A stretch of DNA of 64,000 nucleotides from Diplonema papillatum (Eukaryota; Euglenozoa; Diplonemea; Diplonemida; Diplonemidae). Shown here piece after piece: positions 50,402 through 59,281 of the stretch (the stretch's first letter is position 1; each line of letters begins with the position of its first letter). The stretch lies in contig JAPJBO010000962.1 of assembly GCA_030068145.1 (NCBI GenBank), positions 1-64,000 of the forward strand, read 5' to 3'. The translations under genes were made by a program, and so were the position numbers. The notes beneath the pieces are model-generated. The model saw nothing but the letters and a program-made list of their open reading frames with translations, searched no databases and was not told where the DNA came from.

Positions 50402-51361
50402 TAGTAGCCGGGCAATTGGAATTGCGTTGGTCTCTGCTTGTTCCAGAATGCGCATACCCTGCTCCGGGAGGGCGAGCCTATCGTAGTGCTGTGGCATGTA
50501 AGTGACTACAATGGTTCGGTCTGCACCGTCGGACCTTCACCGCTTTACTGCGCTTCGGTGGCTCGCATTCACAACCCAGATGTTACAGTTCTAGACTTGT
50601 GCCGCTGCATGCAGGGTTAATTCATCCCCGTAGGTCCGGTTGGTTCCCATTCTCTCTAAATACTGCGCCATTTCCTCCCCCCCGACGTGGTCCCGGTATC
50701 TCGCGGTATGCGCCTCTATGTGCCGAACTACCTTTTCTCGTAGTGTGTGAGCATCGATCCCGCCGTAGCTCTCGGCAATCGCCGAGAATTGGCAATTTCC
50801 GTCCCCCGGGACCTGCTTGCGCCCATTTCGCGTGCCATCCGCTCAATCCACCTGTGGTCTCCTTCTTCTCCCACATTCCCGCCACCGACCATGTCGGCCT
50901 CCCTTCATTTGGCTGCTGTCGACATGAACCCGACCAACGTTGATTGTCTGTCGGGCTTCTTTGTTGTGGCTGCCGCGGAGCTGTGTATCTTGGCCGGGGG
51001 CTTCGTCTCGCTTCGCTCTCGAGACGCTGACTCGGTACCGGACCGTGCCCTCTTCTTTGTCCCCGTCCTCTGGTCTTCCTGCTTGGCCTCTTTGGTATTC
51101 TTCTTCTTCTTTTTGTCCTCTTCGTTGTCCGTGCTCGGCCCACGTCGCGGGGATGGTGACTTTCGTGTCCCGAGCTGCTTTGCCTGCACTTCAGCCAGCT
51201 GTCTCGTCAACACTTCGATCTGCCGCAGGGCCTCTTTTAGCTGCGCACGCAGCTGTGCCATCTCCGTTGCGCCACCTGTTTGCTCGGGGGCGGCTGGCTG
51301 TTCTGTCCCGGTTGCCCATTGGATTGGGCATCCGCCGCTACTGCCTTTCCCGCCCTTGCCT
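50402..51361 (-). pseudogene. LINE N-terminal coiled coil and OTU-1 domain (dual-OTU copy)
   Basis: Starts in frame near 51361 and at ATG 51261: MAQLRAQLKEALRQIEVLTR coiled coil, a Lys-rich linker, stop at 50905, a frame change near 50820, then OTU: PGDGNCQFSAIAESYGG, AHTLREKVVRHIEAHTARY, YGDELTLHAAAQV-stop, NCNIWVVNASH, VTYMPQHYDRLALP. Stops at 50591-50593 and 50537-50539 interrupt it. The frame of its last part (ETNAIPIARL) runs into the OTU-2 frame once the pogo-like element is removed. Cys, Asp and His of the catalytic set are present, so decay is by nonsense and frameshift, not by loss of the site. Confidence 0.7.

Positions 51362-51363
<2 letters not shown>

Positions 51364-51395
<32 letters not shown>
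51364..51395. repeat. (TG)n / (CA)n microsatellite at LINE junction
   Basis: 16 uninterrupted dinucleotides between the 3' end of one LINE (GAATTC side) and the 5' end of the dual-OTU LINE. Confidence 0.95.
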
Positions 51396-51396
<1 letters not shown>

Positions 51397-51450
51397 AATT
51401 CAATGATGGGTAACACCTGATGCGGAGTATAGCCCAGGTTTTCAGCTATT

Positions 51451-54400
51451 CTACGTTACGGCTGAAGGTCCTGCCGGCTGCTCGCGGTGATCCCGCGCTG
51501 TTCGGAACTGTAGCCTTGATTGGTTCAGGCTTCCTGCTTCGTGCCCCGTGTGCTGCTGGTTGCAACATGTATCCGGGGGTAGTCGCCTCTTTTTACACGT
51601 GGCGCAGCGGCGGGCGTCGTGCTTCTCGCATTTGATCGCTGCATTACTTGGTCGCCTCGCCGTTGGTGGGCGGCGAGACCGTTGGCCGCTTGCGCCTCTC
51701 TCCTGCTCTCTGCCCTTCCACTCTGCCGTTTCCTTACAAGTTGCATCGTACAATTGCTCGGGGTGCATACTCGCCGCCCATGCCTCATGCGCCTTGACGA
51801 ACGGGTTCGAGCGATGTGATGTGCTGGGTACTTGTTGGGCCATTTTTCGCAGAACTGTCTCGGTTTGCGGGGCGAGTTCGGCCCGGCACGAGATGCCCTG
51901 CATGACCCCTCCGCCTAGCGCCGTGAGGCTGGTAACATTTGTTACGTGCCCGTAATGCCACGTCATACCGCAGATCCGGGTTGCTGCACCGGTGATCGCC
52001 CGTAATGACAGACTTTTCGCCAGCGCGCTGCTCCGGTAGTCGTTGTACTGCGCCCTTATCGTCCCTTCTTGCGCATTCGTTTCGGCATGCACCATGTCCA
52101 TCGCGGCGTTGCTCAACGCATCTGCGTCGACATTGCTTGCACGCGGTACATGTTCCAGTTCAAAATCGAAACGCGGCGACAGGTCGGCCATGTTCGCGGT
52201 GGCTTGCAAGTAGTACGGTCGCAGGTTGGGCTTGCACATGGCCGTCCCTTGCACCGTGCCTATCACGACTTTTGAGTCCCCCCTGACCGTTACGTGTCCT
52301 TCCACGTCTGGCGGCTGCTCGCTGAGCAACCGTATTCCCGCTATTAGGCCGTTGTATTCCGCCACGTTGTTGGTCGCTCGCCCCAGGGGAACTCTTGCCT
52401 CGGCTATTTTTTCCCCATCCTTGTACACCACAGCTCCAGCCCCAGCTACTGCCAATGCAGTTCCGTTCTGCCTCGAGCCGCCATCAAAGTACATGCAGAG
52501 CCCCGCGACCACTTCGTGTTGGGCAAGTACCGCTCGGGCCGTCGTCGGTTTGGCGCCTGAAGCCGTCGGTGGCTGGATTCGTCGATTAGTCGCTTCCGGC
52601 AGCAGCACGCCAGTCGTGAGCTCGAAGTCTACTGCCAATTCCACGAACGTCACGGTGTGCTCCGACCCTATGTGCGCCCATCGCAGTCTGCGTATCCACC
52701 AGTGCACAGCTTTCCACAATTGGCTACCGTGCTTCCACTGCTGCGCAATCGCTTCGGCTTCAATCACTGGCATGCTGACCCGCCTCGGACTAGGTGTCTT
52801 CCACCCCCACGGGTACAGCGATAGACGGTGGTGTCGTGATGTCTCCTGCTCTCTGTCGTCCTTTATCTGCCTCGCGCGTAGGACCGCCAAGTAGAACCGC
52901 TGCAGGTCGCCTACAAATCGACAGGCCTCTTTATAGTCCAGAGGGATTGGCTGCTGCGCAGGGTCTGCGTCATGTCTGTATAGTGGTGCGACTCCACATA
53001 GGCTCAGGCAATTCGGCCACGTCGTCCTGTCTACGGAGCACATGGAGTGCTCCTCTCGCACGTCCTTCCACGCCTCACATTCCCACCACAGGTGCGCTAC
53101 TGTTTCCCGCTCGTTCTTGTCACAATAAGGGCAGGACCCACTCCGCCCTGTCCTGCCTGTTGTCTCGACGGCTCCTGCAATTATGGACCGCAACATTCCT
53201 TGCTGGTACCCAGTTATCCCACTGTCCGGCTCTTCTAACAAGTTTCGGGTGACGCTCCCGTCTATTCCATGTGCGCATCCCCTCAGGTCTTCCCTTCTGC
53301 TACACATTTTTGCAATTTGCTGGCGCCGCAGTGCCTGGCGCAAGTCATGCAGCACAATCGCCGTCTGCTTCTCGGTCGCACCGCTAACACGGTAAACGAC
53401 CTGCTTCCCGATCTCGTTGGTATACTCCACGGTTAAAGGTGTGGCCCACGACCACCCCGCCTGGTCGAGGGCATCTTGCACTAGTCTGTGCGGAGAACCA
53501 TCCGGCAGAGCCTCCCTTCGCGTCCACGCCGCCTCTGACAGCCTCCTGATGCATTGCCACTTCTGCATTTGTCTGATCCATGTCTTGACTCGTATGTAAG
53601 CTGGGGCGCTGTACGGGTCCAACCGGTGCCCGTGATGAAGTACCTGCATGACCACTTCAACTGCTCGTCGGCTGGGACCGGTCCAAAGGGCTGACATGAA
53701 GGCCTGGCGCACCACGGTAATCGTCCTGTGATTCAATGACATGATCGACACCCCGTAGTACATTTTTGCGCCTGCTGTCATAGTCGCCAGCGTCTCTCGT
53801 GCCGCAACTGGTACCGGGATTTTCTTCACTCGCTGCAAATTCGCAATCGCTCCCTGCCTTCGTTTTTGGATTCTGTCCGACAGCTGATGTCTGTGTCCCA
53901 GTGCGTGAACCATCACTCCAAGGCAATCAAAGCTATCCGTTCGTTGATAAAACTGTGGAGGATTTTTCGATACGAAGGAATCCGCGTCTTCCTGCCAGCT
54001 CATGATCTCCACTGCCGGCTGGCGCCGCGTCGTCCCAAATGAGTGAGACTTCACGAGGCAAATCCACAGGCCTGTCAGTACTGAGAACTGCACTGTCTTG
54101 TTCGCTATTGTCTGCAGGTGTCGTGCTTCTCCCGTTGTGGCTGTTACGTCGTCCACGTATGATCGTGGGTTGCCTTCCGATACCACATGTCTCATCCACA
54201 CGCTAACCAGCAACCCGATCAGTATTACACTGATCGCGCATCCTTGCATTATGCCGTTGGTGGGTGTGAAGCCCTCCCCGACTGTTCCGTTCACTTTGAA
54301 GTGCCGCTGCATTCGTCGGTATGCGGCTTTCAACGCCCTTAACACTTTTCGATTGAACCCTAGCTTTTTTGCGAGCTGCAGCGTGATTTTTATGGGCACC

Positions 54401-54810
54401 GAGTCAAAGCATTTCTTAAAATCAAATGCGATCCCATGCAGTGGGTGCCCCGTGAGGTGCGCTTGCTCGATCTCGGCTGCCAGATGCCAGAAGAGATCCT
54501 CTGTACTGTGCCCGGGCCGGCAGCCATGGAGTCCCTCTGGTGCCAGCTCGTCCATCCAGCGTTGCGCATCCTTGGATCTGACTGCTGCCCATATCCTGTA
54601 CAGGACTGGTGTCACTGAAATCGGCCGTTGAGATAACGGCTCCCCCGTACTCTTCGGCTTTGGTATCAACGATACCAGTGCGTGCATTAAGTCTTCCGGC
54701 CACTGGCCGCTTTCTTCCACGTTGTTGAGCACCTCAGCAAACCCCTCAAGCAGAGGATTTGGTAGCTGCTGCAGCTCGTGTACCCTCCACCCGTGCATCC
54801 CTGCTGAGGC
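51451..54810 (-). CDS. LINE reverse transcriptase, RNase H and zinc-cluster C-terminus
   Basis: Uninterrupted 1119-codon frame; 5' end truncated in the RT fingers (SAGMHGWRVHELQQLP). RT: QRPISVTPVLYRIWAAV, IAFDFKKCFDSVPIKI, NGIMQGCAISVILIGLLV, RSYVDDVTATTGEA (active YVDD), FDCLGVMVHAL. A CPYCDKNERETVAHLWWEC zinc knuckle follows the thumb. RNase H: CMYFDGGSRQNGTAL, NNVAEYNGLIAGIRLL, VRGDSKVVIG, HVPRASNVDADALSNAAM. The tail holds CEKHDARRCATCKKRRL...CC. No endonuclease in this copy. The frame runs upstream through the (CA)n as Thr-His repeats, which is not original. Intact catalytic residues suggest a young insertion. Confidence 0.85.
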   Translation of the reverse strand, partial: ASAGMHGWRVHELQQLPNPLLEGFAEVLNNVEESGQWPEDLMHALVSLIPKPKSTGEPLSQRPISVTPVLYRIWAAVRSKDAQRWMDELAPEGLHGCRPGHSTEDLFWHLAAEIEQAHLTGHPLHGIAFDFKKCFDSVPIKITLQLAKKLGFNRKVLRALKAAYRRMQRHFKVNGTVGEGFTPTNGIMQGCAISVILIGLLVSVWMRHVVSEGNPRSYVDDVTATTGEARHLQTIANKTVQFSVLTGLWICLVKSHSFGTTRRQPAVEIMSWQEDADSFVSKNPPQFYQRTDSFDCLGVMVHALGHRHQLSDRIQKRRQGAIANLQRVKKIPVPVAARETLATMTAGAKMYYGVSIMSLNHRTITVVRQAFMSALWTGPSRRAVEVVMQVLHHGHRLDPYSAPAYIRVKTWIRQMQKWQCIRRLSEAAWTRREALPDGSPHRLVQDALDQAGWSWATPLTVEYTNEIGKQVVYRVSGATEKQTAIVLHDLRQALRRQQIAKMCSRREDLRGCAHGIDGSVTRNLLEEPDSGITGYQQGMLRSIIAGAVETTGRTGRSGSCPYCDKNERETVAHLWWECEAWKDVREEHSMCSVDRTTWPNCLSLCGVAPLYRHDADPAQQPIPLDYKEACRFVGDLQRFYLAVLRARQIKDDREQETSRHHRLSLYPWGWKTPSPRRVSMPVIEAEAIAQQWKHGSQLWKAVHWWIRRLRWAHIGSEHTVTFVELAVDFELTTGVLLPEATNRRIQPPTASGAKPTTARAVLAQHEVVAGLCMYFDGGSRQNGTALAVAGAGAVVYKDGEKIAEARVPLGRATNNVAEYNGLIAGIRLLSEQPPDVEGHVTVRGDSKVVIGTVQGTAMCKPNLRPYYLQATANMADLSPRFDFELEHVPRASNVDADALSNAAMDMVHAETNAQEGTIRAQYNDYRSSALAKSLSLRAITGAATRICGMTWHYGHVTNVTSLTALGGGVMQGISCRAELAPQTETVLRKMAQQVPSTSHRSNPFVKAHEAWAASMHPEQLYDATCKETAEWKGREQERGASGQRSRRPPTARRPSNAAIKCEKHDARRCATCKKRRLPPDTCCNQQHTGHEAGSLNQSRLQFRTARDHREQPAGPSAVT

Positions 54811-54832
54811 TGTGTGTGTGTGTGTGTGTGTG
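54811..54832. repeat. (TG)n / (CA)n microsatellite at the 5' end of the truncated LINE
   Basis: Eleven dinucleotides followed by GGGTTTGTG, directly preceding the truncated RT sequence on the minus strand. Confidence 0.95.
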
Positions 54833-54835
54833 GGT

Positions 54836-55183
54836 TTGTGCACTCTTCTTGCAAAGAGTTCTTCCTGCGCCACCAGCCAGCTCTTTCGAGAAGTACTTCG
54901 TAAAACGCAGCCGTATGCCGCGCTGCGGTCTCCTCGGACCTGAAAGACCAAAAAATGGCAGCAAGCCCTTCTGGAACAAAGCGGAAGACTGGTTGTGCAG
55001 GGGAAAAAGTGCTTCGGGCTATTTGACTAGCCGACAGACTTTGGCAAAAAACGATCGGAAAGATGGAAGATGCGAGGAGTATGAGAGATGGTTGCACAAA
55101 GGCAGAGAGAGCTGGACGCGCGAGCAACTGCGCATCTGCACGAAAGCGTCTAGCCCCCCGTCTTGGCGGGGGAGCTGGACGTT
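54836..55183. other. Short stretch downstream of the MCM8-like gene
   Basis: No supported gene; expected to hold the 3' end of the MCM8-like transcript. Confidence 0.5.
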
Positions 55184-57325
55184 TCAGCTTAATATACGGT
55201 ACTTTCCTGAGGCGCGGATTATGCATCCCTCGGTGTTCAGTCGTTCGACTAGACACCGCACTTCGTTCGGGTCGATGCCTACAGACACGCCTACGGACTT
55301 CAGGTCTGCCATTGAGAAGAGGTCCTTGTCCTCTTTCTCCTTGTACTTCTGCAGCGCGGACAGGAACCGGCGTCCTTGCTTCGCTGTGGGCCCATTCTTC
55401 GATGTGGACGGATCTACCCTGAGGTACTGCTGTTGGAACATTTCCCGTGTTTCCAACACGAATTCGACAACATCTGACACGTGCTGCCGTTGCACCTCTC
55501 TGCTGAGCTCAAGTCGAGCGCGTGCCTGGAACAAGTTGATGACGGTGGCGAAGAAACAGCGGTCAATCGGATAAAGAGTTGCCAGAGCCGATCCTTTTTC
55601 GCGGTCTCGCAGCCGGTTGCAGAACCGCTCGAGGGCGATCCCATGTTCCTGCGTCACGACCGGGTCGACACTTTTACTGAGGATGATTAGCTGTCTCAGC
55701 AAGTCGGGAGGCATTGGCTCAAAGCCGTGGCGATCCTTGTCATCGAGCCTCAGGCGGTCCAACAGTGGAAGAGCTGGGTCGTGTGACGTGAACGACAGCG
55801 CCTTCTGCTTTCGATCTGCTTCTGTCTTCCCGAATTTTCCGTACGTGCCGAAGTTGTCCATGACGAACGAGGAGACGCTCGTGGCCGCCTCCTCGGACCT
55901 TGAATTCAACATGGACAGGACCAGGTGGAAGGATCCCAGCAGCGAATCGCTCGCTTTCGGAAAGTTTTCGGCGAGGGTCTTCCCGGCGTCGTACAACCCT
56001 CTGTCGGGCGACGCGGTGCACAGGACCGTCGGCGAGACGGCCGCTTCGTCAGGACCGACAGCAGCGGTACACCCGGACTCGCCGGCTCTCATGAGCGCCG
56101 CGAGTTTCCGTTGGGTCTGCAACGGGGCGGCGGTAACGTCGTCCAAGCACACGACGCCTTGATCGGACTCACTCAGGAGGCCGGCCGTGGCAAAACCTTC
56201 CTTGTCACCCGTCTGGGGAAACAGGTGCTGCTCGGTGTTGGTAAGGAATGAGCTTCGTGGGGCCAATCTGGCCACGCTGCGGAGAAGCATGGATTTGCCG
56301 ACAGACTTGTCACCTACGACGAGGACGTTGACTCGGCCGGGGTAGCGGACGGCGCCATTTGCCTTATCGCAACCTCCCACGACTGCAAGAAGAAGGCCAA
56401 ACTTTTCCATTTCATGGCCTACGATGTCCATGGACACGGAGTTGACAACTAGGTTGAGCATCATACTCTTGTTTCCCTCAACGAGCTGGTGCAGTGCCGT
56501 GGCCCGCTTGAGTGGCAACGGCTTGTGGCCAAGAGGAAGGAAACTGCAGTTGTGGACTTCCAGGACCGGCCCATGCACACTCTTGTCGGCTTCTCTGAGG
56601 AATCCAACGACCTTCACGGCACTGCCTAGCGGCATGGTGCGACTGGCAAGGTGACCATCAAAGTGAACGCGCGCGATGTGGTTGCCATCCTTTATTAAAA
56701 CGACTTCCCTTTCGCGGTGCAAAGCGTGGGTCAACACCGACTTACCGCCGCATTTGCACAGCGGTGCTGCCAGCTCGTCTCGGTACCTCACGGACCACAG
56801 CTCCATGCTGCAGCGCGAGCAGCGAAAGCATGCGTCCGTTGCTGGCCCGGCGCACTTGGCTGATTTGCTCGACACGATGCCCTCCCAGCAGCACAGCGTG
56901 TTGAGAGGGAAGTCACAGGCGCTGCCCATTGGAGTGGTATCGACCGTCGCGGGGTCTACCAATCCGCGTACGGGTCTTTCGAAGAGGAAGTTGTCGCCGT
57001 CGTGGTGCGAGCCCCAGCGGTTAGGCTCTGCTGTCTGATGCCCGCCGCTCCGCACCAACTGGAAGAGGACGAAGTCTAGGCAGACAAAAAACAGATCCGG
57101 AGACCGCCACACGAACTCCTCGCCGACTGCATCCGCAAGCAAGCTCATTGGAATGGTGACCGTGTCGCAAAGAGGATGACTCTCTACGTGGCCAGCTAGC
57201 TCGCCCGAACGTGCTCTGAGAGCTGCAAACAGAGCTGTGACGACCCCACCAACTTGCTCGGAATACACTTCTGGAGACAAGCGCTTCCACAGGTCCCACG
57301 AACGCTGGCTCCAACAGAACTCCAT
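55184..57325 (-). CDS. MCM8-like helicase with degenerate ATPase motifs
   Basis: Intronless, 713 residues from ATG 57325 (MEFCWSQRSWDLW); the frame is open further up but without an earlier ATG that is needed. N-terminal MCM region with a zinc-ribbon-like CFRCSRCSMEL...LCKCGG (about residues 165-195), then LNLVVNSVSMDIVGHEMEKF, typical of MCM8, Walker A VVGDKSVGKSMLL, and a winged-helix C-terminus (FSMADLKSVGVSVGIDPNEV to GKYRIL) that lines up with the MCM8 end. MCM8 with MCM9 acts in homologous-recombination repair and meiosis. Odd: Walker B is GVVCLDDV (DD for DE), and the SRFD arginine-finger motif reads GSFH. ATP binding may remain but hydrolysis in trans is doubtful. MCMDC2-like is an alternative. 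Confidence 0.75.
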   Translation of the reverse strand: MEFCWSQRSWDLWKRLSPEVYSEQVGGVVTALFAALRARSGELAGHVESHPLCDTVTIPMSLLADAVGEEFVWRSPDLFFVCLDFVLFQLVRSGGHQTAEPNRWGSHHDGDNFLFERPVRGLVDPATVDTTPMGSACDFPLNTLCCWEGIVSSKSAKCAGPATDACFRCSRCSMELWSVRYRDELAAPLCKCGGKSVLTHALHREREVVLIKDGNHIARVHFDGHLASRTMPLGSAVKVVGFLREADKSVHGPVLEVHNCSFLPLGHKPLPLKRATALHQLVEGNKSMMLNLVVNSVSMDIVGHEMEKFGLLLAVVGGCDKANGAVRYPGRVNVLVVGDKSVGKSMLLRSVARLAPRSSFLTNTEQHLFPQTGDKEGFATAGLLSESDQGVVCLDDVTAAPLQTQRKLAALMRAGESGCTAAVGPDEAAVSPTVLCTASPDRGLYDAGKTLAENFPKASDSLLGSFHLVLSMLNSRSEEAATSVSSFVMDNFGTYGKFGKTEADRKQKALSFTSHDPALPLLDRLRLDDKDRHGFEPMPPDLLRQLIILSKSVDPVVTQEHGIALERFCNRLRDREKGSALATLYPIDRCFFATVINLFQARARLELSREVQRQHVSDVVEFVLETREMFQQQYLRVDPSTSKNGPTAKQGRRFLSALQKYKEKEDKDLFSMADLKSVGVSVGIDPNEVRCLVERLNTEGCIIRASGKYRILS

Positions 57326-57682
57326 TTTCCCCGCCTGAGTAAAATTCTGCGGCTGGTTTAGGAAGCACTTCCTTTCGGCCGCACTCTCTAATGCAGCGCG
57401 GGGGGCTCGTATGGGGTAAAAGGTTCGAGCGAGGTAGGAAGCTGGTGGGGAAAAGAACTGCTGTGTCAATTCGAACTTCAGGCTTCTTCGGAACAAGTGG
57501 ACTCAACAAGCCAGGGTTGTCTTCTGGCAAAAAATAGACCCTGCGACGCCTGCGGACTTCTCCGAATTATTCTCTCTACGAAACTGTAAGTCACCATCTG
57601 TTCTCACGCGGTCGCTATGCTCACGTGGAAAAGCAGGAAATAGTAAGAAGAGCACTTTTAAGCCGCGACTTGCAAGACAAGG
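57326..57682. other. Spacer between LicD-like and MCM8-like genes
   Basis: 357 bases between the LicD-like stop and the MCM8-like start codon, presumably terminator and promoter; no motif identified. Confidence 0.5.
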
Positions 57683-59281
57683 CTATGCGGGAACCGACGT
57701 TTCGTCTGCGACAGGGGGCGCGTCATTTAAACCGCCCCAGCCATCCTTTTTAACGTCGAGGGAAAAAAACGGCTTGTCAACCTGGCATCGTGCGTTGCGC
57801 ACTTCTGGGTAGGTAATGTATTGGTAGCTGATCTCTCGCCAGTTCCCGTAGAGGACCGTCAAGTACGCCGCTGGATCCTGGGGGCAAGGAAGAGTGCGCC
57901 CGAGCATGTTTACTTCTGCTAGGGGCAAGATGAGATCCCCCGGCCAGTCTTTCCTCTTTTCTGTGTACTTCCCCGTCGGAAGCCGGTCAAGCGTGTAACG
58001 TACCAGTTTGTCACCGGAGACTGTGAGCTTGAAGGGAACGATGTCGAGGTGCAGGCTGCGGTATGGTGTTCTCCGCAGGAACTCATAAGGTAGAAACTTG
58101 GGTTTGCGCGAGTAGAAGACATGTATGTTTCCTTGCTCTGAAACAGTGAAGTAGTATCCTCGCTTTGCAAACTGCGCTTCCAGAAGGGATGCCATCGTGG
58201 TGCCTGGGAAAACCTGTTCTGTCTTGCTAGTAACGTAATATCCGATGTCTACGTCATCCTCCCAAGGAAGGGGGCCACCATGACGAACTGCTCCCAGCAG
58301 AGTCCCTCCGTCGATCCAGTTGGTATAGCCGGCCTCTGTCAGGATTTCGCTCGCCGCGACCGCCATCTCCAGCATGTGCTGCCGACAGCAGGGCGGCGTA
58401 TTGATGCCGAGCATGTCGACGTAATTGTGCACAAAGCACGGTACCGAGTCGAGGTGACACGCTCGCCAAAGCAACACCTCCACCCCCTCTGCATTTTCGC
58501 GAACGACGAGTGGGCTCGGTGCCATCATTCCCACGAACTCCGAGCTGTACTGCCGGAGCGAAACCTTTTGCAACGCTGCCTGTGCGCGGATGACCGCAGT
58601 GCTGTGGTCGTCCAGAGGGATCGGCGGGCCAGGCCTGCTGTACACGAAAAGCCGCGTTTCAAAACCCCATACAGACGCCACGAACCCGAATGCGCCAGGC
58701 GTCGTAAACGCTGCGGCTGCGGCCAAACACGAGCCGAAGCAAAGATACGGCAATGTCGGGTACGTGTACCGCGCCCAGTAATCGTCCGATTGCACGACAT
58801 CCCGCAGGCGCCGCGTGCCATTGACACTTCCCAAGCGACTGCTTCCCGTTGTAGATGTGTACAGCATCGCCCACAGCGACGCAGTCGCGGCCGCAACGCC
58901 AACGACCCGTTCCGACATAGTTTCACCAAATAACGCAGCAGCGATCTGACCGGTTGTTATGAACCACCAAGCCTTCAAAGGCTGGTTCTGGCTGCAGTCG
59001 TCGATGCCGATGCTTAGAAATGAACTGTAGCCAGCTGCATAACACACAGCGCCCACTGCACAGGTTGCCACCCTCAGTGCTACGCCCGCTGCGTTGTTGC
59101 CAAGGGTGGCGAAGTCGAGCCGACTCATCCCCCGACGGGAGCCCTGCGCAACCGCGATCACGAGCCCCGGCAAGCTACTCACGACGAGCGCTCTGAGGAA
59201 GGCGGGGTCAACGTTCTTAAACGGCTGCCACCTCGGCTTTGCGAGTTCTGGCATTCGCCATTCGGCTGTACCGGCGGGCAT
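57683..59281 (-). CDS. LicD/fukutin-family transferase with multi-span N-terminus
   Basis: 532 residues, ATG 59281, no intron. Residues about 30-215 hold four to five likely membrane spans (ALVVSSLPGLVIAVAQ, VALRVATCAVGAVCYAAGYS, VVGVAAATASLWAMLYTS, LPYLCFGSCLAAAAAF). The catalytic part starts near residue 310: a NWIDGGTLLGAVRHGG motif, then PWEDDVDIGYY with the paired Asp residues that bind metal in nucleotidyltransferase-fold LicD/fukutin enzymes, and LHLDIVPFKL later. The family transfers phosphocholine or sugar phosphates to glycans. An ER or Golgi membrane location with lumenal catalysis is inferred. Most relatives have a single N-terminal anchor, so the multi-span region is unusual. It lies 357 bases upstream of, and on the same strand as, the MCM8-like gene. 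Confidence 0.85.
   Translation of the reverse strand: MPAGTAEWRMPELAKPRWQPFKNVDPAFLRALVVSSLPGLVIAVAQGSRRGMSRLDFATLGNNAAGVALRVATCAVGAVCYAAGYSSFLSIGIDDCSQNQPLKAWWFITTGQIAAALFGETMSERVVGVAAATASLWAMLYTSTTGSSRLGSVNGTRRLRDVVQSDDYWARYTYPTLPYLCFGSCLAAAAAFTTPGAFGFVASVWGFETRLFVYSRPGPPIPLDDHSTAVIRAQAALQKVSLRQYSSEFVGMMAPSPLVVRENAEGVEVLLWRACHLDSVPCFVHNYVDMLGINTPPCCRQHMLEMAVAASEILTEAGYTNWIDGGTLLGAVRHGGPLPWEDDVDIGYYVTSKTEQVFPGTTMASLLEAQFAKRGYYFTVSEQGNIHVFYSRKPKFLPYEFLRRTPYRSLHLDIVPFKLTVSGDKLVRYTLDRLPTGKYTEKRKDWPGDLILPLAEVNMLGRTLPCPQDPAAYLTVLYGNWREISYQYITYPEVRNARCQVDKPFFSLDVKKDGWGGLNDAPPVADETSVPA

Larger units (their letters stand above)
44763..51361 (-). mobile_element. LINE with two OTU domains, endonuclease, truncated RT and RNase H; split by a pogo-like element
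   Basis: Minus strand from 51361 to about 44763. Order: coiled coil and basic linker, OTU-1 (50803-50440), pogo-like insertion (49313-50401), OTU-2, AP-type endonuclease, RT fingers, deletion of the RT palm, RNase H, Cys-rich C-terminus. Removing the insertion plus one TA copy joins OTU-1 and OTU-2 in one frame. The 5' end abuts the (CA)n tail of the upstream LINE at 51364-51395. Confidence 0.75.
51361..54835 (-). mobile_element. 5'-truncated LINE bounded on both sides by (CA)n
   Basis: The body starts inside the RT at 54810 directly after (CA)11 (54811-54832) and ends with ATTGAATTC(CA)n at 51364-51403. It is of the same family as the dual-OTU LINE and the fragment at 63384. The arrangement suggests insertion into, or priming on, CA/TG microsatellites. 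Confidence 0.75.

Noticed and set aside
54687..55256. Minus-strand frame across the LINE 5' junction (THTHTH)
   Set aside because: It reads through a CA microsatellite and intergenic DNA.
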